From Demequina capsici (GTDB taxonomy: Bacteria > Actinomycetota > Actinomycetes > Actinomycetales > Demequinaceae), in contig NZ_CP134880.1 in NCBI RefSeq assembly GCF_032102965.1, positions 2,232,001 through 2,296,000 of the forward strand: DNA of 64,000 nt. The letters run 5' to 3'. The notes beneath the pieces were generated by a model. The model had not been told where the DNA came from and did no database searches. It was given only the letters and a program-made list of their open reading frames with translations. Positions within the stretch are counted from its first letter, which is position 1; each line of letters opens with the position of its first letter. Made by a program: the position numbers and the translations under genes. This document shows, in pieces, positions 35,201 through 43,508 of the stretch.

Positions 35201-35971
35201 TCGGTGGAGCGCCCTGACGCGCTGACGCTCTGGGAGGCCCAGTTCGGCGACTTCGTGAACGGGGCACAGACGATCATGGACGAGTTCGTGTCCTCCGCCG
35301 AGCAGAAGTGGGGCCAGTCGTCGTCCGTCGTGCTGCTGCTCCCCCACGGCTTCGAGGGGCAGGGACCCGACCACTCGTCGGCCCGTATCGAGCGGTTCCT
35401 GCAGCTGTGCGCCGAGGAGAACATGACCGCGGCCATGCCGTCCACACCGGCGAGCTACTTCCACCTGCTGCGTCGACAGGCGTACGACCGCCCTCGGCGG
35501 CCGCTGATCGTGTTCACGCCCAAGTCGATGCTGCGCCTGCGCGCGGCCACCAGCGAGGTGGCGGACTTCACCACGGGAACGTTCCTGCCTGCGATCCCCG
35601 ACACCCTCGATCCCGAGGACGTGACGCGCGTGCTCATCTGCGCCGGGAAGGTCTACTACGACCTCGAGGCGCAGCGCGACCGCTCCGGCGACCGCACCAC
35701 CGCCATCGTGCGGCTCGAGCAGCTGTACCCGCTGGACCACGACGCCATCAAGGCGGCGCTCGCCCCCTACGATGGAGCCGAGGTGGTCTGGGTTCAGGAG
35801 GAGCCGCAGAACCAGGGGGCGTGGTCGAAGATCTCGCTCAGCCTTCCGCAGCTCATCGACACGACGGTGTCGGTGGTCTCGCGTCCCGCGTCGGCTTCTC
35901 CCGCCTCCGGCCTGGCCTCTCGGCACAAGCAGGAGCAGGAGGAGCTCGTGGCACGAGCATTCGCACGATGA
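32228..35971 (+). CDS. kgd: Multifunctional 2-oxoglutarate metabolism enzyme (E2-E1 fusion; OdhA/Kgd)
   Basis: The 1247-residue TCA-cycle enzyme combines an E2-type succinyltransferase domain (about 135-370, catalytic DHRVIQG with His344) and a thiamine-diphosphate E1 domain (about 400-1247; GMAHRGRLNVLANLAGK, GDAAFAGQG near 670, and INNQVGFTT). It has no lipoyl domain, as usual for the actinobacterial fusion. The first 120 residues are low-complexity Ala/Pro/Thr. The family N-terminal helix with FGxNxWLVxExY is not visible. ATG at 32228 or GTG at 32261 are both possible, without a clear ribosome site. Confidence 0.93.
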   Translation: MRTREKVSGPHVSPDTSAPDTDRTSIVHAADAPSVASLLLGGGAQNATHEPAMTPARQVEPAQESPSGATSSPTVPHQPAADASLAAPALARALDDPQHTQPIATAQAPTALYLQNPDHEQRESRDFHHGMERLRGPAARVVANMEASLEVPTATSVRPVPAKLLQDNRVVINNHLARTRGGKVSFTHLVAFALVEALDALPAMNVFYTTDEAGRPLLSHPEHVHLGIAIDLAKEDGSRQLLVPNVKNADQMDFDQFWVAYDAVVKRARRSTLQPEDFQGTTITLTNPGTLGTVHSVPRLMQGQGAIIAAGALDYPAEYEGANPETVARLGVSKVMTLTSTYDHRVIQGAQSGEFLAIVHRKLLGLDGFYDRVFSALRVPYEPVRWVQDAETDEAAEAAKPAKIAELIHAYRSRGHLMADVDPLSSRPRKHPDLDVQTHGLTLWDLDRTYPTGGFAGQDRWKMRDVLNRLRDAYCRTIGLEYMHIADRGQRQWFQERLEHGFTRPDRDEHLRILRRLNAAEAFEAFLQTKYVGQKRFSLEGGESLIPLLDAVLSSAAVSGIAEVCIGMAHRGRLNVLANLAGKSYSQIFSEFDGTALPGSVQGSGDVKYHLGTEGVFTAETGETTQVYLAGNPSHLEAVNPVLEGIVRAKLDAMGADPATDGYPVLPVLIHGDAAFAGQGIVQETLNMSQLRGYRVGGTVHVIINNQVGFTTGPQDSRSTRYATDMAKGFQIPIFHVNGDDPEACVRAARLAFEYRETFHRDVIVDMVCYRRRGHNEGDDPSMTQPRMYDLIEAKRSVRHLYTESLIRRGDITTDEADQVSRDYLAQLERVFLETREGFGGTSTESISGLELPSSQSTDAGVMVGWQTSVAPSQLERIGRAHMRPPEGFTVHPKLAKLMERREEMSREGGIDWGYGEVLAFGTLLQEGVPVRIAGQDTRRGTFVQRHAVLHDRSTGAEWTPLLYLSSDQARLHIYDSPLSEYACVGFEYGYSVERPDALTLWEAQFGDFVNGAQTIMDEFVSSAEQKWGQSSSVVLLLPHGFEGQGPDHSSARIERFLQLCAEENMTAAMPSTPASYFHLLRRQAYDRPRRPLIVFTPKSMLRLRAATSEVADFTTGTFLPAIPDTLDPEDVTRVLICAGKVYYDLEAQRDRSGDRTTAIVRLEQLYPLDHDAIKAALAPYDGAEVVWVQEEPQNQGAWSKISLSLPQLIDTTVSVVSRPASASPASGLASRHKQEQEELVARAFAR

Positions 35972-36570
35972 GGGATGTCTTCTTCGTAGGAGACGAGCTG
36001 GTCGCCGGCCTGGGCGACCCCAAGGCGCTCGGGTGGACAGGCCGGGTGGCGGCGCGGACCCTTCCACTCGCCCCTGGCCTCGCGTTCCACGTGCTGGCGG
36101 TCCCCGGCGAGACGAGCGGTCAGATGACGAGCAGGTGGGACGAGGAGGCGCTGCGTCGCCTCGGCCCTTCCGACGCGCCTGACGCGTCGCGACACGTGCT
36201 CTTCGCGATCGGACGGGGCGATGTGCTGCGAGGCGTGTCTCCCACCATGACACGCCTGAACATCGCGAACGCGCTCGACCGTGCGCATGCCCTGGGCTTC
36301 TCCGCGATGCTCGCAGGCCCGCCACCGGGTCGCGACGAGCACAACCAGCGCATCGCCGAGCTCGCCGCGCTGTGCGAGGAGGCCGCGGCCAGGCGCGCGG
36401 TGCCGTACATCGACATGTACAGCCCGCTCGCGCGCCACGAGCAGTGGATCACCGACATGGCGACCGGTCGCGACGAGCTCCCGCAGCAGGCCGGCTACGG
36501 CCTCATGGCGTGGCTGGTCCTCCACTCGGCGTGGCACGACTGGCTGGGCCTGGAGCGCACCGACTCCTGA
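35968..36570 (+). CDS. SGNH/GDSL hydrolase-like protein with degenerate active site
   Basis: The 200-residue protein starts VFFVGDELVAGLGD, the position of the GDSL block, but the nucleophile Ser is replaced by Glu. The block III Asn (GxND) is replaced in FAIGRGD, and the C-terminal DxxH is not clear. The fold (AGPPPG, YIDMYSPL, HSAWHDWLG) is otherwise SGNH-like. Homologues next to odhA in related genomes usually keep GDS, so this copy is probably not a serine esterase. Its start overlaps the kgd stop (ATGA). Confidence 0.8.
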   Translation: MRDVFFVGDELVAGLGDPKALGWTGRVAARTLPLAPGLAFHVLAVPGETSGQMTSRWDEEALRRLGPSDAPDASRHVLFAIGRGDVLRGVSPTMTRLNIANALDRAHALGFSAMLAGPPPGRDEHNQRIAELAALCEEAAARRAVPYIDMYSPLARHEQWITDMATGRDELPQQAGYGLMAWLVLHSAWHDWLGLERTDS

Positions 36571-36734
36571 AGCCGGGGCGATCTGAGCATCGTCCCTGAG
36601 GCCGATTCCCGACACTGCGAACCAACGTCAGCGGCGGCGCGCCGGCGTGTCCTGCAAGGAAGCGGTGCGTGGCCAGCGCGCCGCGGCACGGATTGGTTCG
36701 TACTGTCGCGGTACGGCAGGGACGACGCCCCGGG
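36571..36734. other. Intergenic region between kgd operon and pilT
   Basis: This 164-base convergent spacer has no recognisable gene and no strong hairpin. Only a weak, widely spaced inverted pair (CGAACCAA at 36618-36625 and TTGGTTCG at 36693-36700) is visible. Confidence 0.5.
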
Positions 36735-37823
36735 TCAGGCGATGACGCCCTCGTTGCGAAGCGTGACCGACAGGTCGTGGGGCCGCGACGCGATCGCGAT
36801 CGCGTCCTCGTACGTGACCTCGCCGTCGCGCACCAGCTGGAACAGGTGCTGGTCGAAGGTCTGCATCTTGTAGTACTCGCCGTCGGTGATCAGGTCGGCG
36901 ATCGGCGGTTGGCTCGACGGGTCGACGATCGCCTCGGCGATACGTCCGTTGTTCACCATGACCTCGGCCACGAGCTTGCGCCCATGCCCGTCGGCCTGGC
37001 GCACCAGGCGCTGCGACACGATGCCGCGCAGCGTCTGCGACAGCGTCGCCCGGATCTGCCCCTGCTCGTGCGGCGTGAAGAAGTCGACGACGCGGTTGAT
37101 CGTGTCCTGCGCGTCGACCGTGTGCAGGGTGGCGAGCACCAGGTGCCCGGTCTCGGCGGCCGTCAGCGCGGCGCGCACGGTCTCGATGTCACGCATCTCG
37201 CCCACCAGGATCACGTCAGGGTCCTGGCGCATCGCGCCGCGCAGCGCGTTCGTGAAGTCGAGCGTGTCCGAGCGGACCTCGCGCTGGGAGATGATCGCCT
37301 TCTTGTCGGTGTGCAGCACCTCGATCGGGTCCTCGATCGTGATGATGTTGACCTCGCGGGACTCGTTGATGAGGTCCACCATCGAGGCGAGCGTCGTGGT
37401 CTTCCCAGACCCGGTGGGACCGGTCACGAGGACCAGGCCGCGAGGCTCGAGCGCCAGCTCCCCGAGCACGTCGGGCAGGCCGAGCTCAGCCATCGGCTGG
37501 GCGCCGATCGCGACGCGGCGGAACACGAGCGAGTCGGTGCCGCGCGCCACGTAGGCGTTGACGCGGAAGCGGCCCACGCCGGACAGGGAGAACGCGAAGT
37601 CCGCCTCGTGGATGTCGCGGAACTGGGCCACGAGCTCCTCGGGCAGCACCTGGGCCACCATGTTGCGGGTGTCCTCCGGGGTCAACGGCGGGACCTGGAG
37701 CTTGCGGAGGCGACCGTCAACGCGGATGCGTGGCGCCGATCCCACCTTGCAGTGCAGGTCCGAGCCCCCCGTCGACGCGAGGGCGTGCAGGAACGGGATC
37801 ACGGAGACAGGCTGGTCGCTCAC
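36735..37823 (-). CDS. pilT: Type IV pilus retraction-type ATPase PilT
   Basis: The 362-residue secretion ATPase has the N-terminal domain (GGSDLHCKVGSAPRIRVDGRL), Walker A GPTGSGKT (135-142), Asp box (IITIEDPIEVLH), Walker B (PDVILVGEMRD), His box (GHLVLATLHT) and MQTFDQHL near the end. The canonical AIRNLIRE retraction motif is degenerate (PIADLITDG). GTG at 37823 has GAAGGAGA upstream. No pilin or assembly ATPase is near, so it is an orphan here, and pilus genes must lie elsewhere. Confidence 0.93.
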   Translation of the reverse strand: MSDQPVSVIPFLHALASTGGSDLHCKVGSAPRIRVDGRLRKLQVPPLTPEDTRNMVAQVLPEELVAQFRDIHEADFAFSLSGVGRFRVNAYVARGTDSLVFRRVAIGAQPMAELGLPDVLGELALEPRGLVLVTGPTGSGKTTTLASMVDLINESREVNIITIEDPIEVLHTDKKAIISQREVRSDTLDFTNALRGAMRQDPDVILVGEMRDIETVRAALTAAETGHLVLATLHTVDAQDTINRVVDFFTPHEQGQIRATLSQTLRGIVSQRLVRQADGHGRKLVAEVMVNNGRIAEAIVDPSSQPPIADLITDGEYYKMQTFDQHLFQLVRDGEVTYEDAIAIASRPHDLSVTLRNEGVIA

Positions 37824-38024
37824 GGAATCTCCTTCGGCAGGACGGGACGGAACCTTGAATCCCCCTGATGCGCAGGCTAGCGCGTCTGGCGACGATCCCG
37901 CGCGGGGGGTGTGGCGCACTGCACGCTCCGCCCGGCTCCGAGGAAGGCGGCGCGCGAAGTGCGGAGCCTGTGGGACAATCGTGCGTCAACAGTTGTCCGC
38001 CCGCATCCCGGAAAGGGGGAAGTG

Positions 38025-38099
38025 ATGAGCAAGCGAGGCCGCAAGCGCAAGACCCGCGCGAACTCCGGCGCCAACCACGGCAAGCGTCCCAACGCCTGA
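38025..38099 (+). CDS. Mini ribosomal protein bL37 (actinobacterial)
   Basis: This 24-residue, strongly basic peptide begins MSKRGRKRKTR and ends NHGKRPNA. It matches the small bL37 protein first seen in mycobacterial 50S subunits, which shares the KRGRK start and the ANHGKRPN end. A strong GGAAAGGGGGA site precedes the ATG, and a terminator follows. It is easily missed because of its size. Confidence 0.85.
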   Translation: MSKRGRKRKTRANSGANHGKRPNA

Positions 38100-38117
38100 G
38101 CGCCCTTCAGTAACGAC

Positions 38118-38150
38118 GAGCCCGCCGCCGGTCACGACCGGGGCGGGCTC
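38118..38150 (+). terminator. Terminator after bL37
   Basis: GAGCCCGCC (38118-38126) pairs with GGCGGGCTC (38142-38150), with an inner CCGGTCACGACCGG that can extend the stem. It lies 18 bases after the stop codon. Confidence 0.8.
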
Positions 38151-38201
38151 TCGTGCGTCCGGGCGCGGACGCCACCATTCGCGGCGTGCGCCGCGGGCGC
38201 G

Positions 38202-38447
38202 TCAGTCGGCGTGACGCGCCTCTCGGATCGTCGCGAGGACGCGGCTGCGCAGGTCCTCCGGCGCCACCTCCCCACCGGTCGAGTGCACCATCCTCTTGAT
38301 CTTCTCGTTGATCTTGTGCTCCGCCTCGCATGGCGGGCACGTCCTCAGGTGATCGCCGATGCGCAGCAGCTCGTCGTCCGGAAGCTCGTTGTCGATGTAC
38401 TCGAAGAGGCGGTCGAGGGCCTCCTCACATTCAGCCTTGCCCTCCAC
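38202..38447 (-). CDS. rsrA: Zinc anti-sigma factor RsrA (mycothiol system, ZAS family)
   Basis: The 81-residue protein has an early CEEALDRLFEYIDNELP and the zinc motif HLRTCPPC (His-x3-Cys-x2-Cys), the redox switch of RsrA-type anti-sigma factors: disulfide formation releases SigR. The extra Cys-Cys pair later in Streptomyces RsrA is absent (RMVHSTGGE). I chose GTG at 38447 because AAGGAGG lies 6 bases upstream and it follows the sigR stop by 1 base. It is therefore produced in step with the sigma factor. Confidence 0.93.
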   Translation of the reverse strand: MEGKAECEEALDRLFEYIDNELPDDELLRIGDHLRTCPPCEAEHKINEKIKRMVHSTGGEVAPEDLRSRVLATIREARHAD

Positions 38448-38448
38448 G

Positions 38449-39045
38449 TCACACCTCCTTCTTAGTCGTGGCGGCGGTCTTCTCACGCTTGTCATGCAGC
38501 CCGCGCTCCGCGGCGTAGTCGCGGAGCTTTTCGCGCAGGAGCTTGCGACCGCGGTGCAGGCGCGACATCACGGTCCCCACCGGGGTGTCCATGATCTCGG
38601 CGATCTCCTTGTACGCGAACCCCTCGACGTCGGACAGGTACACGGCCATCCGGAAGTCGTCGGACAGCTCGGCGAGCGCACGCTTGATCTCGGAGTCGCC
38701 GATCGAGTCGAGCGCCGCGTCCTCAGCGGACGCGAGCCCCGACGACGTGTGCTCCGCGGCGGCCGCGAGCTGCCAGTCCTCGACAGCCTCCGCGTCCGAC
38801 CGCTTGGGCTCGCGCTGCTTCTTGCGGTACGTGTTGATGAAGGCGTTGGTCTGGATGCGGTACAGCCACGCCTTGAGGTTGGTGCCAGGAGCGAACTTGT
38901 CCTGCGCGGCGAACGCCTTGGCGTACGTCTCCTGCACCAGGTCCTCCGCGTCGGCGCCGTTGCGCGTCATGCGCAGGGCGGCGGCGTAGAGCTGGTCCAT
39001 GTAGGACAGCGCCTCGGTCTCGAAGTCGAACTCGATGTCAGTCAT
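38449..39045 (-). CDS. sigR: ECF sigma factor SigR/SigH (thiol-oxidative stress)
   Basis: The 198-residue ECF sigma factor has region 2 ([58 protein letters not shown]) and region 4 ([36 protein letters not shown]), very close to mycobacterial SigH and Streptomyces SigR. It directs thiol-stress genes at GGAAT-N18-GTT promoters and is held by RsrA. A perfect copy of that promoter lies upstream (39130-39156), so it is autoregulated. An in-frame ATG at 39096 with a better ribosome site would give a form 17 residues longer. Confidence 0.95.
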   Translation of the reverse strand: MTDIEFDFETEALSYMDQLYAAALRMTRNGADAEDLVQETYAKAFAAQDKFAPGTNLKAWLYRIQTNAFINTYRKKQREPKRSDAEAVEDWQLAAAAEHTSSGLASAEDAALDSIGDSEIKRALAELSDDFRMAVYLSDVEGFAYKEIAEIMDTPVGTVMSRLHRGRKLLREKLRDYAAERGLHDKREKTAATTKKEV

Positions 39046-39129
39046 CGCGTCCGAGCCTACAGAGCCAGGAAGGCTCGCACGCACCGCCGCCCTCATGGGA
39101 CGCTCCAGGGTCGTCGTCATGTCACGTTC

Positions 39130-39156
39130 AACCGTCGCCGCCGCATCCACATTCCC
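39130..39156 (-). promoter_or_regulatory. Autoregulatory SigR promoter of sigR-rsrA
   Basis: On the minus strand GGGAAT (39156-39151) is followed after exactly 18 bases by GTT (39132-39130), a full SigR consensus. Transcription would begin near 39123, upstream of both candidate sigR starts. Confidence 0.82.
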
Positions 39157-39220
39157 AGGGACGACGGCGATCGTCCAGGTCACCCTGCGAGGCGTCGGAG
39201 GTGCCGAGTAGGGTGGTGCC

Positions 39221-39757
39221 ATGTTCCGTGCACTCGCCCGTCCGCTGCTCGCCTCATGGTTCCTGTACGGAGGCGTCGAGTCCGTCCGCGAGCCCGAGCG
39301 TCGTGCCGCCCGCGTCGCCGGGACGGTCGACCCGGTGCTCCAGGAGCTCGGGATCGACGACAAGGTGACCACCACCGATCTCGTCAAGGCCCATGGAGCG
39401 GCCACGATCGGCGCTGCCGCCCTGCTGGCCGTGTCCCGCTCGCCGCGCACCGCGGCCATGACGCTCGCGGGCCTCCACGCCGCGACCGTCGGCCTGGCGC
39501 ACCCGTTCTGGACGATCGACGACGAGGACGAGCGCAAGGCCGAGCTCGAGGCCTTCCTCAAGAACCTCGCTCTGCTCGGCGGGGTCATGGTCGCGGCGAC
39601 CGCAGGGCATTCCGCGCGGCACATCGCTCGCAAGCAGAAGCACAAGGCGAGGGCGAAGGAGAGGGCGGCCGCCGCCAAGGTGAAGGCGCTCGAGGCGAAG
39701 GCCGGCAAGGACGCGAAGAAGGTGCAGCACAGGCGCGCCCGCAAGGCCGCCGCGTGA
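39221..39757 (+). CDS. DoxX-family membrane protein with basic C-terminal tail
   Basis: The 178-residue protein has a DoxX-like core: [56 protein letters not shown] and [15 protein letters not shown] long Lys/Arg/Ala tail (about 135-178) is probably cytoplasmic and helical. It is divergent from sigR and its stop overlaps the aroA start (GTGA). Function beyond a redox-linked membrane protein is unknown. No SigR motif is visible on its own strand upstream. Confidence 0.85.
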   Translation: MFRALARPLLASWFLYGGVESVREPERRAARVAGTVDPVLQELGIDDKVTTTDLVKAHGAATIGAAALLAVSRSPRTAAMTLAGLHAATVGLAHPFWTIDDEDERKAELEAFLKNLALLGGVMVAATAGHSARHIARKQKHKARAKERAAAAKVKALEAKAGKDAKKVQHRRARKAAA

Positions 39758-41079
39758 ACGCTGCCCTCCCCACCGGGCTCGGACCTGGTGAGGTCTGGGA
39801 CGCGCCGCTGCCCGGAGGCCCGTTGGACGCGACCGTCGAGGTCCCGGGCTCCAAGTCGCTCACCAACCGGTTCCTGGTGCTCGCCGCGCTCGCAGACGGT
39901 CCTGTCCGGATCCGCGGCGCGCTGCGATCCCGCGACTCGGCGCTCATGATCGGGGCGCTGCGCACGCTCGGGATCGGCGTCGACGACGCGGGCGACGAGT
40001 GGGTGGTCACTCCGGGCCCCCTGGACGGAGGCGGGCACGTGGACTGCGGGCTCGCGGGAACCGTCATGCGCTTCGTGCCGCCGCTGGTGCTGCTCGCAGG
40101 CGCCCGCGGAGACGCCCGCGCTGTGACGTTCGACGGTGACGAGGGCGCACGCGTGCGACCCATGGGTGCGCTGCTGGACGCGTTGCGCGCGCTCGGCGCC
40201 ACGATCGACGACGACGGGCGCGGCACCCTGCCGTTCACGATGACGCCGCCGGCACGGACACCCGCCGAGGTGGAGGTGGACGCATCGGGCTCGAGCCAGT
40301 TCGTGACCGCGCTGCTGCTGGTCGCCCCTCGCCTGGAGGCCGGGCTCACGATCCGTCACGTCGGCGAGACCCTGCCGAGCCTGCCGCACATCGACATGAC
40401 GTGCGAAACCCTCAGGGACGCTGGCGTCCGCGTGGATCAGCCGGACGAGCGCACGTGGGTCGTGCACCCCGGAGCGCTCGCGCTGTCGCAGGTGCGGGTC
40501 GAGCCCGACCTGTCGAACGCGGGACCCTTCATGGCCGCCGCGCTGGTCGCAGGCGGCTCGGTCCGGATCCCCGGGTGGCCGGCACGCACCACACAGCCCG
40601 GTGCCTACTACCCTGAGCTCCTCGCCCGGATGGGCGGCACCTGCACGCTCGACGGAGACGTGATGACGGTCACCGGCGACGGCACGATCCACGGGATCGA
40701 GGCGGACCTCTCCCCCGCCGGCGAGATCACGCCGACCATCGCCGCCCTGTGCGCCCTGGCCGACTCGGCCTCGCAGCTCACCGGCATCGGCCACCTCCGC
40801 GGTCACGAGACCGACCGCCTCGCCGCGATCGCGACCGAGGTGGAACGCGTGGGCGGCCAGTGCCACGCGGGCGACGACTCCTTGAAGTTCGCGGGCCTCC
40901 CGCCTGCGGGGCTGTCGCCCGCCGTCATGGAGACGTACCACGACCACCGGATGGCCACCTTCGCCGCGATCATCGGTCTCACCGTGCCCGGCCTGCAGGT
41001 GCTCAACGTCGGCACGGTCGCGAAGACCATGCCCGACTTCCCTCTCATGTGGGCGCGCATGCTCGGCCGGGAGGGCTGA
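39754..41079 (+). CDS. aroA: 3-phosphoshikimate 1-carboxyvinyltransferase (EPSP synthase)
   Basis: AroA joins phosphoenolpyruvate to shikimate-3-phosphate in aromatic amino acid synthesis. The 441-residue protein shows [19 protein letters not shown] (Lys34, Ser35), the [13 protein letters not shown] loop, [41 protein letters not shown] and the C-terminal [14 protein letters not shown] at 39754 overlaps the DoxX stop. The linkage sigR-rsrA, aroA, rsgA, hisN is conserved across actinobacteria. Confidence 0.97.
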   Translation: MNAALPTGLGPGEVWDAPLPGGPLDATVEVPGSKSLTNRFLVLAALADGPVRIRGALRSRDSALMIGALRTLGIGVDDAGDEWVVTPGPLDGGGHVDCGLAGTVMRFVPPLVLLAGARGDARAVTFDGDEGARVRPMGALLDALRALGATIDDDGRGTLPFTMTPPARTPAEVEVDASGSSQFVTALLLVAPRLEAGLTIRHVGETLPSLPHIDMTCETLRDAGVRVDQPDERTWVVHPGALALSQVRVEPDLSNAGPFMAAALVAGGSVRIPGWPARTTQPGAYYPELLARMGGTCTLDGDVMTVTGDGTIHGIEADLSPAGEITPTIAALCALADSASQLTGIGHLRGHETDRLAAIATEVERVGGQCHAGDDSLKFAGLPPAGLSPAVMETYHDHRMATFAAIIGLTVPGLQVLNVGTVAKTMPDFPLMWARMLGREG

Positions 41080-41085
41080 GGACGC

Positions 41086-42123
41086 GTGGCGCGACGCGAG
41101 TACGACGAGTCCGATGCCAGGGTGCGTCCCAGCCGACGCGGCTCCCGTCCTCGATCGAAGATCCGCCCGACCCACGCGGACGCGGTGCTCGCGGTGGTGA
41201 CCGCCGTCGACCGCGGGAGGTACACGGTCGAGCTCCTGGACCACACGGGCGAGCACGCGGGGACGGTGCTCACGGCCGTCAAGGCCCGAGAGCTGGGCCG
41301 GCGCGGCCTCGTCATCGGAGACAGGGTGAGCGTCGTGGGCGACACCACCGGTGCCGACGGCACGCTGGCCCGCCTGGTGCGCCGCGAGGAGCGCAGCACC
41401 GAGCTGCGCCGCACCGCTGACGACACCGACACCGCCGAGCGGGTCATCGTCGCCAACGCCGACTCGCTCGCGATCGTCACCGCGCTCGCAGACCCCGAGC
41501 CGAACGCGCGCATGATCGACCGCTGCCTGGTCGCGGCCTTCGACGCGGGGATGGACGCCATGCTGGTCCTCACCAAGGCGGACCTCGGATCGGCCGATGC
41601 GCTCCGCGCCGCCTACGAGCCGCTCGGCGTGACGGTCATCGAGACGGACGCACGCTCGGGGGGGTCGCTCGATGCGGATCCCGGCTTCGGGCTGCTCCGC
41701 GATCACCTGGTGGGCCGTGACACGGTGCTCGTCGGCTACTCCGGGGTCGGCAAGTCGACGCTGGTCAACGCGCTCGTCCCGGCAGCCGAGCGTGCGGTGG
41801 GCCACGTCAACGACGTCACAGGCCGAGGGCGCCACACCTCCACCTCCGCGGTGCGATACAGGCTTCCCGACGGCGGGCACATCGTCGACACCCCGGGCGT
41901 GCGGTCGTTCGGCCTCGCGCACGTGGACCCCGCCCACTTCGTCGCAGCGTTCCCCGACGTCGCCGACGCCGCGGCCGAACTGTGCCCTCGCGGCTGCACC
42001 CACGAGTCGGCTCAAGCGGGTTGCGAGCTCGACGACTGGGCCGGCCAGGACGAGGCCAGGCGCTCGCGCGTCGACTCGATCCGCAGGCTTCTGGCGTCAC
42101 GTGCCGCAGGCGATCAGTACTGA
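41086..42123 (+). CDS. rsgA: Ribosome small-subunit-dependent GTPase A
   Basis: RsgA is a circularly permuted GTPase that helps mature the 30S subunit. The 345-residue protein has an OB-fold (about 30-110), then G4 TKAD (163-166), G1 GYSGVGKST (217-225), G2 region [10 protein letters not shown] and G3 DTPG (268-271), and a C-terminal zinc site Cys300, Cys304, His306, Cys313. The start is GTG, 6 bases after the aroA stop. Confidence 0.96.
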   Translation: MARREYDESDARVRPSRRGSRPRSKIRPTHADAVLAVVTAVDRGRYTVELLDHTGEHAGTVLTAVKARELGRRGLVIGDRVSVVGDTTGADGTLARLVRREERSTELRRTADDTDTAERVIVANADSLAIVTALADPEPNARMIDRCLVAAFDAGMDAMLVLTKADLGSADALRAAYEPLGVTVIETDARSGGSLDADPGFGLLRDHLVGRDTVLVGYSGVGKSTLVNALVPAAERAVGHVNDVTGRGRHTSTSAVRYRLPDGGHIVDTPGVRSFGLAHVDPAHFVAAFPDVADAAAELCPRGCTHESAQAGCELDDWAGQDEARRSRVDSIRRLLASRAAGDQY

Positions 42124-42243
42124 CCTTCACCCGCACGCCGACACGGGCCGTCGCGCACCGAAGCGAGCGCAGGGCGGGAGATGTTCTTCACAGCCGGTAG
42201 GGCGCTGTCGCCCCGGGCTGATCGAGGCCGGTAGCCTGGCGCA

Positions 42244-43035
42244 ATGGAGCCTATCGGCGCGTACGCTGACGACCTGCGCCTCGCGCTCGACATCGCCGAT
42301 CTGGTCGACGCGCTCACCGTCGCCAACTTCGCGTCCGAGCAGCTCACGATCGAGCTGAAGCCTGATGACACGCCCGTCACCGCGGTCGATCGTGAGGCAG
42401 AGCAGCTCGTCCGTCGGGAGATCGCCACGGCTCGACCTGCCGATGCCTTCGTCGGCGAGGAGTACGGTGCCACCGGCGACAGCGCGCGTCAGTGGATCGT
42501 CGACCCGATCGACGGCACCAAGAACTACATCCGTCAGGTACCGGTCTGGGCCACCCTCATCGCACTCGTCGATCGAGGCGTGCCCGTGGTCGGAGTCGTC
42601 TCCGCACCCGCGCTGGGCCGGCGCTGGTTCGCCGCCGCAGGCGCCGGCGCGTGGGGCTCCTCGCCCACCGCGCCCGTGCATCGGCTGTCCGTGAGCTCCG
42701 CCTCGACGTTGGCCGAGGCCTCCTTGTCCTACTCGTCGCTCTCCGGGTGGGAGGCACGGGGATTGCTCCCGGCCTTCCTCGACCTGACGAGGTCTGTGTG
42801 GCGCACCCGGGCCTACGGGGACTTCTGGAGCTACATGATGGTCGCAGAGGGCCAGGTCGACCTTGCCTGCGAGCCCGAGCTCGCGCTGCACGACATGGCG
42901 GCACTCGTGCCCATCGTCGAGGAGGCGGGCGGCAGATTCACCTCGCTCGGCGGAGAGCCAGGACCGTTCGGGGTCGACGCGCTCGCGACGAATGGCATGC
43001 TGCACGACGCGGCCCTGCGCAGTCTTCAACCCTGA
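42244..43035 (+). CDS. hisN: Histidinol-phosphatase, inositol-monophosphatase type
   Basis: HisN removes phosphate from L-histidinol phosphate in histidine synthesis. The 263-residue protein has the metal-site motifs GEEYG (Glu72) and [12 protein letters not shown] (Asp87, Asp90), and the second signature [27 protein letters not shown]. It follows aroA-rsgA, as HisN does in many actinobacteria, which favours histidinol phosphate over inositol phosphate as the substrate. The 120-base gap to rsgA has no terminator. Confidence 0.92.
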   Translation: MEPIGAYADDLRLALDIADLVDALTVANFASEQLTIELKPDDTPVTAVDREAEQLVRREIATARPADAFVGEEYGATGDSARQWIVDPIDGTKNYIRQVPVWATLIALVDRGVPVVGVVSAPALGRRWFAAAGAGAWGSSPTAPVHRLSVSSASTLAEASLSYSSLSGWEARGLLPAFLDLTRSVWRTRAYGDFWSYMMVAEGQVDLACEPELALHDMAALVPIVEEAGGRFTSLGGEPGPFGVDALATNGMLHDAALRSLQP

Positions 43036-43063
43036 AGCGAGACGGCGATCAGCGTCGCAGCGC

Positions 43064-43504
43064 TCAGACGAGCGCGATCGCGTCGATCTCGCTGACGTCG
43101 TACCAGAGCAGGTCTCGACCCACGAGCCGGTCCAGTGCCGCCTCATCGTCGATCAGCGCACCTGCCACATCGGGCTCCGCCTCCGGCTCGTCCACGAAGA
43201 GGCACACCACCGTGTCCTGCCTGACCCTGCCCGCAAGCGACACCGCGGCAGGATGAGCGCCCGGGAGCGCGACGATGTCGGACCTCGGATGATCGACTGC
43301 GACGACCACTCGCAGCGGCGATTCAAGCCTCAGCGCCGACTCCATGGCGGCGACGTGGATCACCTCCTCCGCCGCCTCGTCCGGATCCATGTCCGGTGCG
43401 ATCTCGAGCATCCGATCCGTCACCGCGAACGCCGACACGGGCTCCCAGGCGCCCGACGCGACCTCGCGCAGCTGCCCGACCGTGGCAGGGATGTACACGC
43501 GCAT
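43064..43504 (-). CDS. Conserved actinobacterial protein (DUF6912-like)
   Basis: The 146-residue acidic protein begins MRVYIPATVGQLREVASG and has SAFAVTDRMLEIAPDMDPDEAAEEVIHVAAM and RVVVAVDHPRSD, a pattern I associate with DUF6912. It has no signal peptide or membrane segment. It lies 4 bases after the CpaE-like gene on the same strand, so it is probably the last gene of that operon. Function unknown. Confidence 0.75.
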   Translation of the reverse strand: MRVYIPATVGQLREVASGAWEPVSAFAVTDRMLEIAPDMDPDEAAEEVIHVAAMESALRLESPLRVVVAVDHPRSDIVALPGAHPAAVSLAGRVRQDTVVCLFVDEPEAEPDVAGALIDDEAALDRLVGRDLLWYDVSEIDAIALV

Positions 43505-43508
43505 GACC

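Noticed and set aside
32438..36325. A minus-strand open frame of about 1295 codons opposite kgd
   Set aside because: Same effect of high GC. The composition is His/Arg/Val/Gly-rich without any motif, while kgd on the plus strand has clear catalytic motifs.
38359..39753. Long upstream extension of the aroA frame across sigR-rsrA
   Set aside because: AroA homology begins near 39754 with GTG overlapping the doxX stop. The upstream part is the antisense of sigR and the out-of-frame shadow of doxX.
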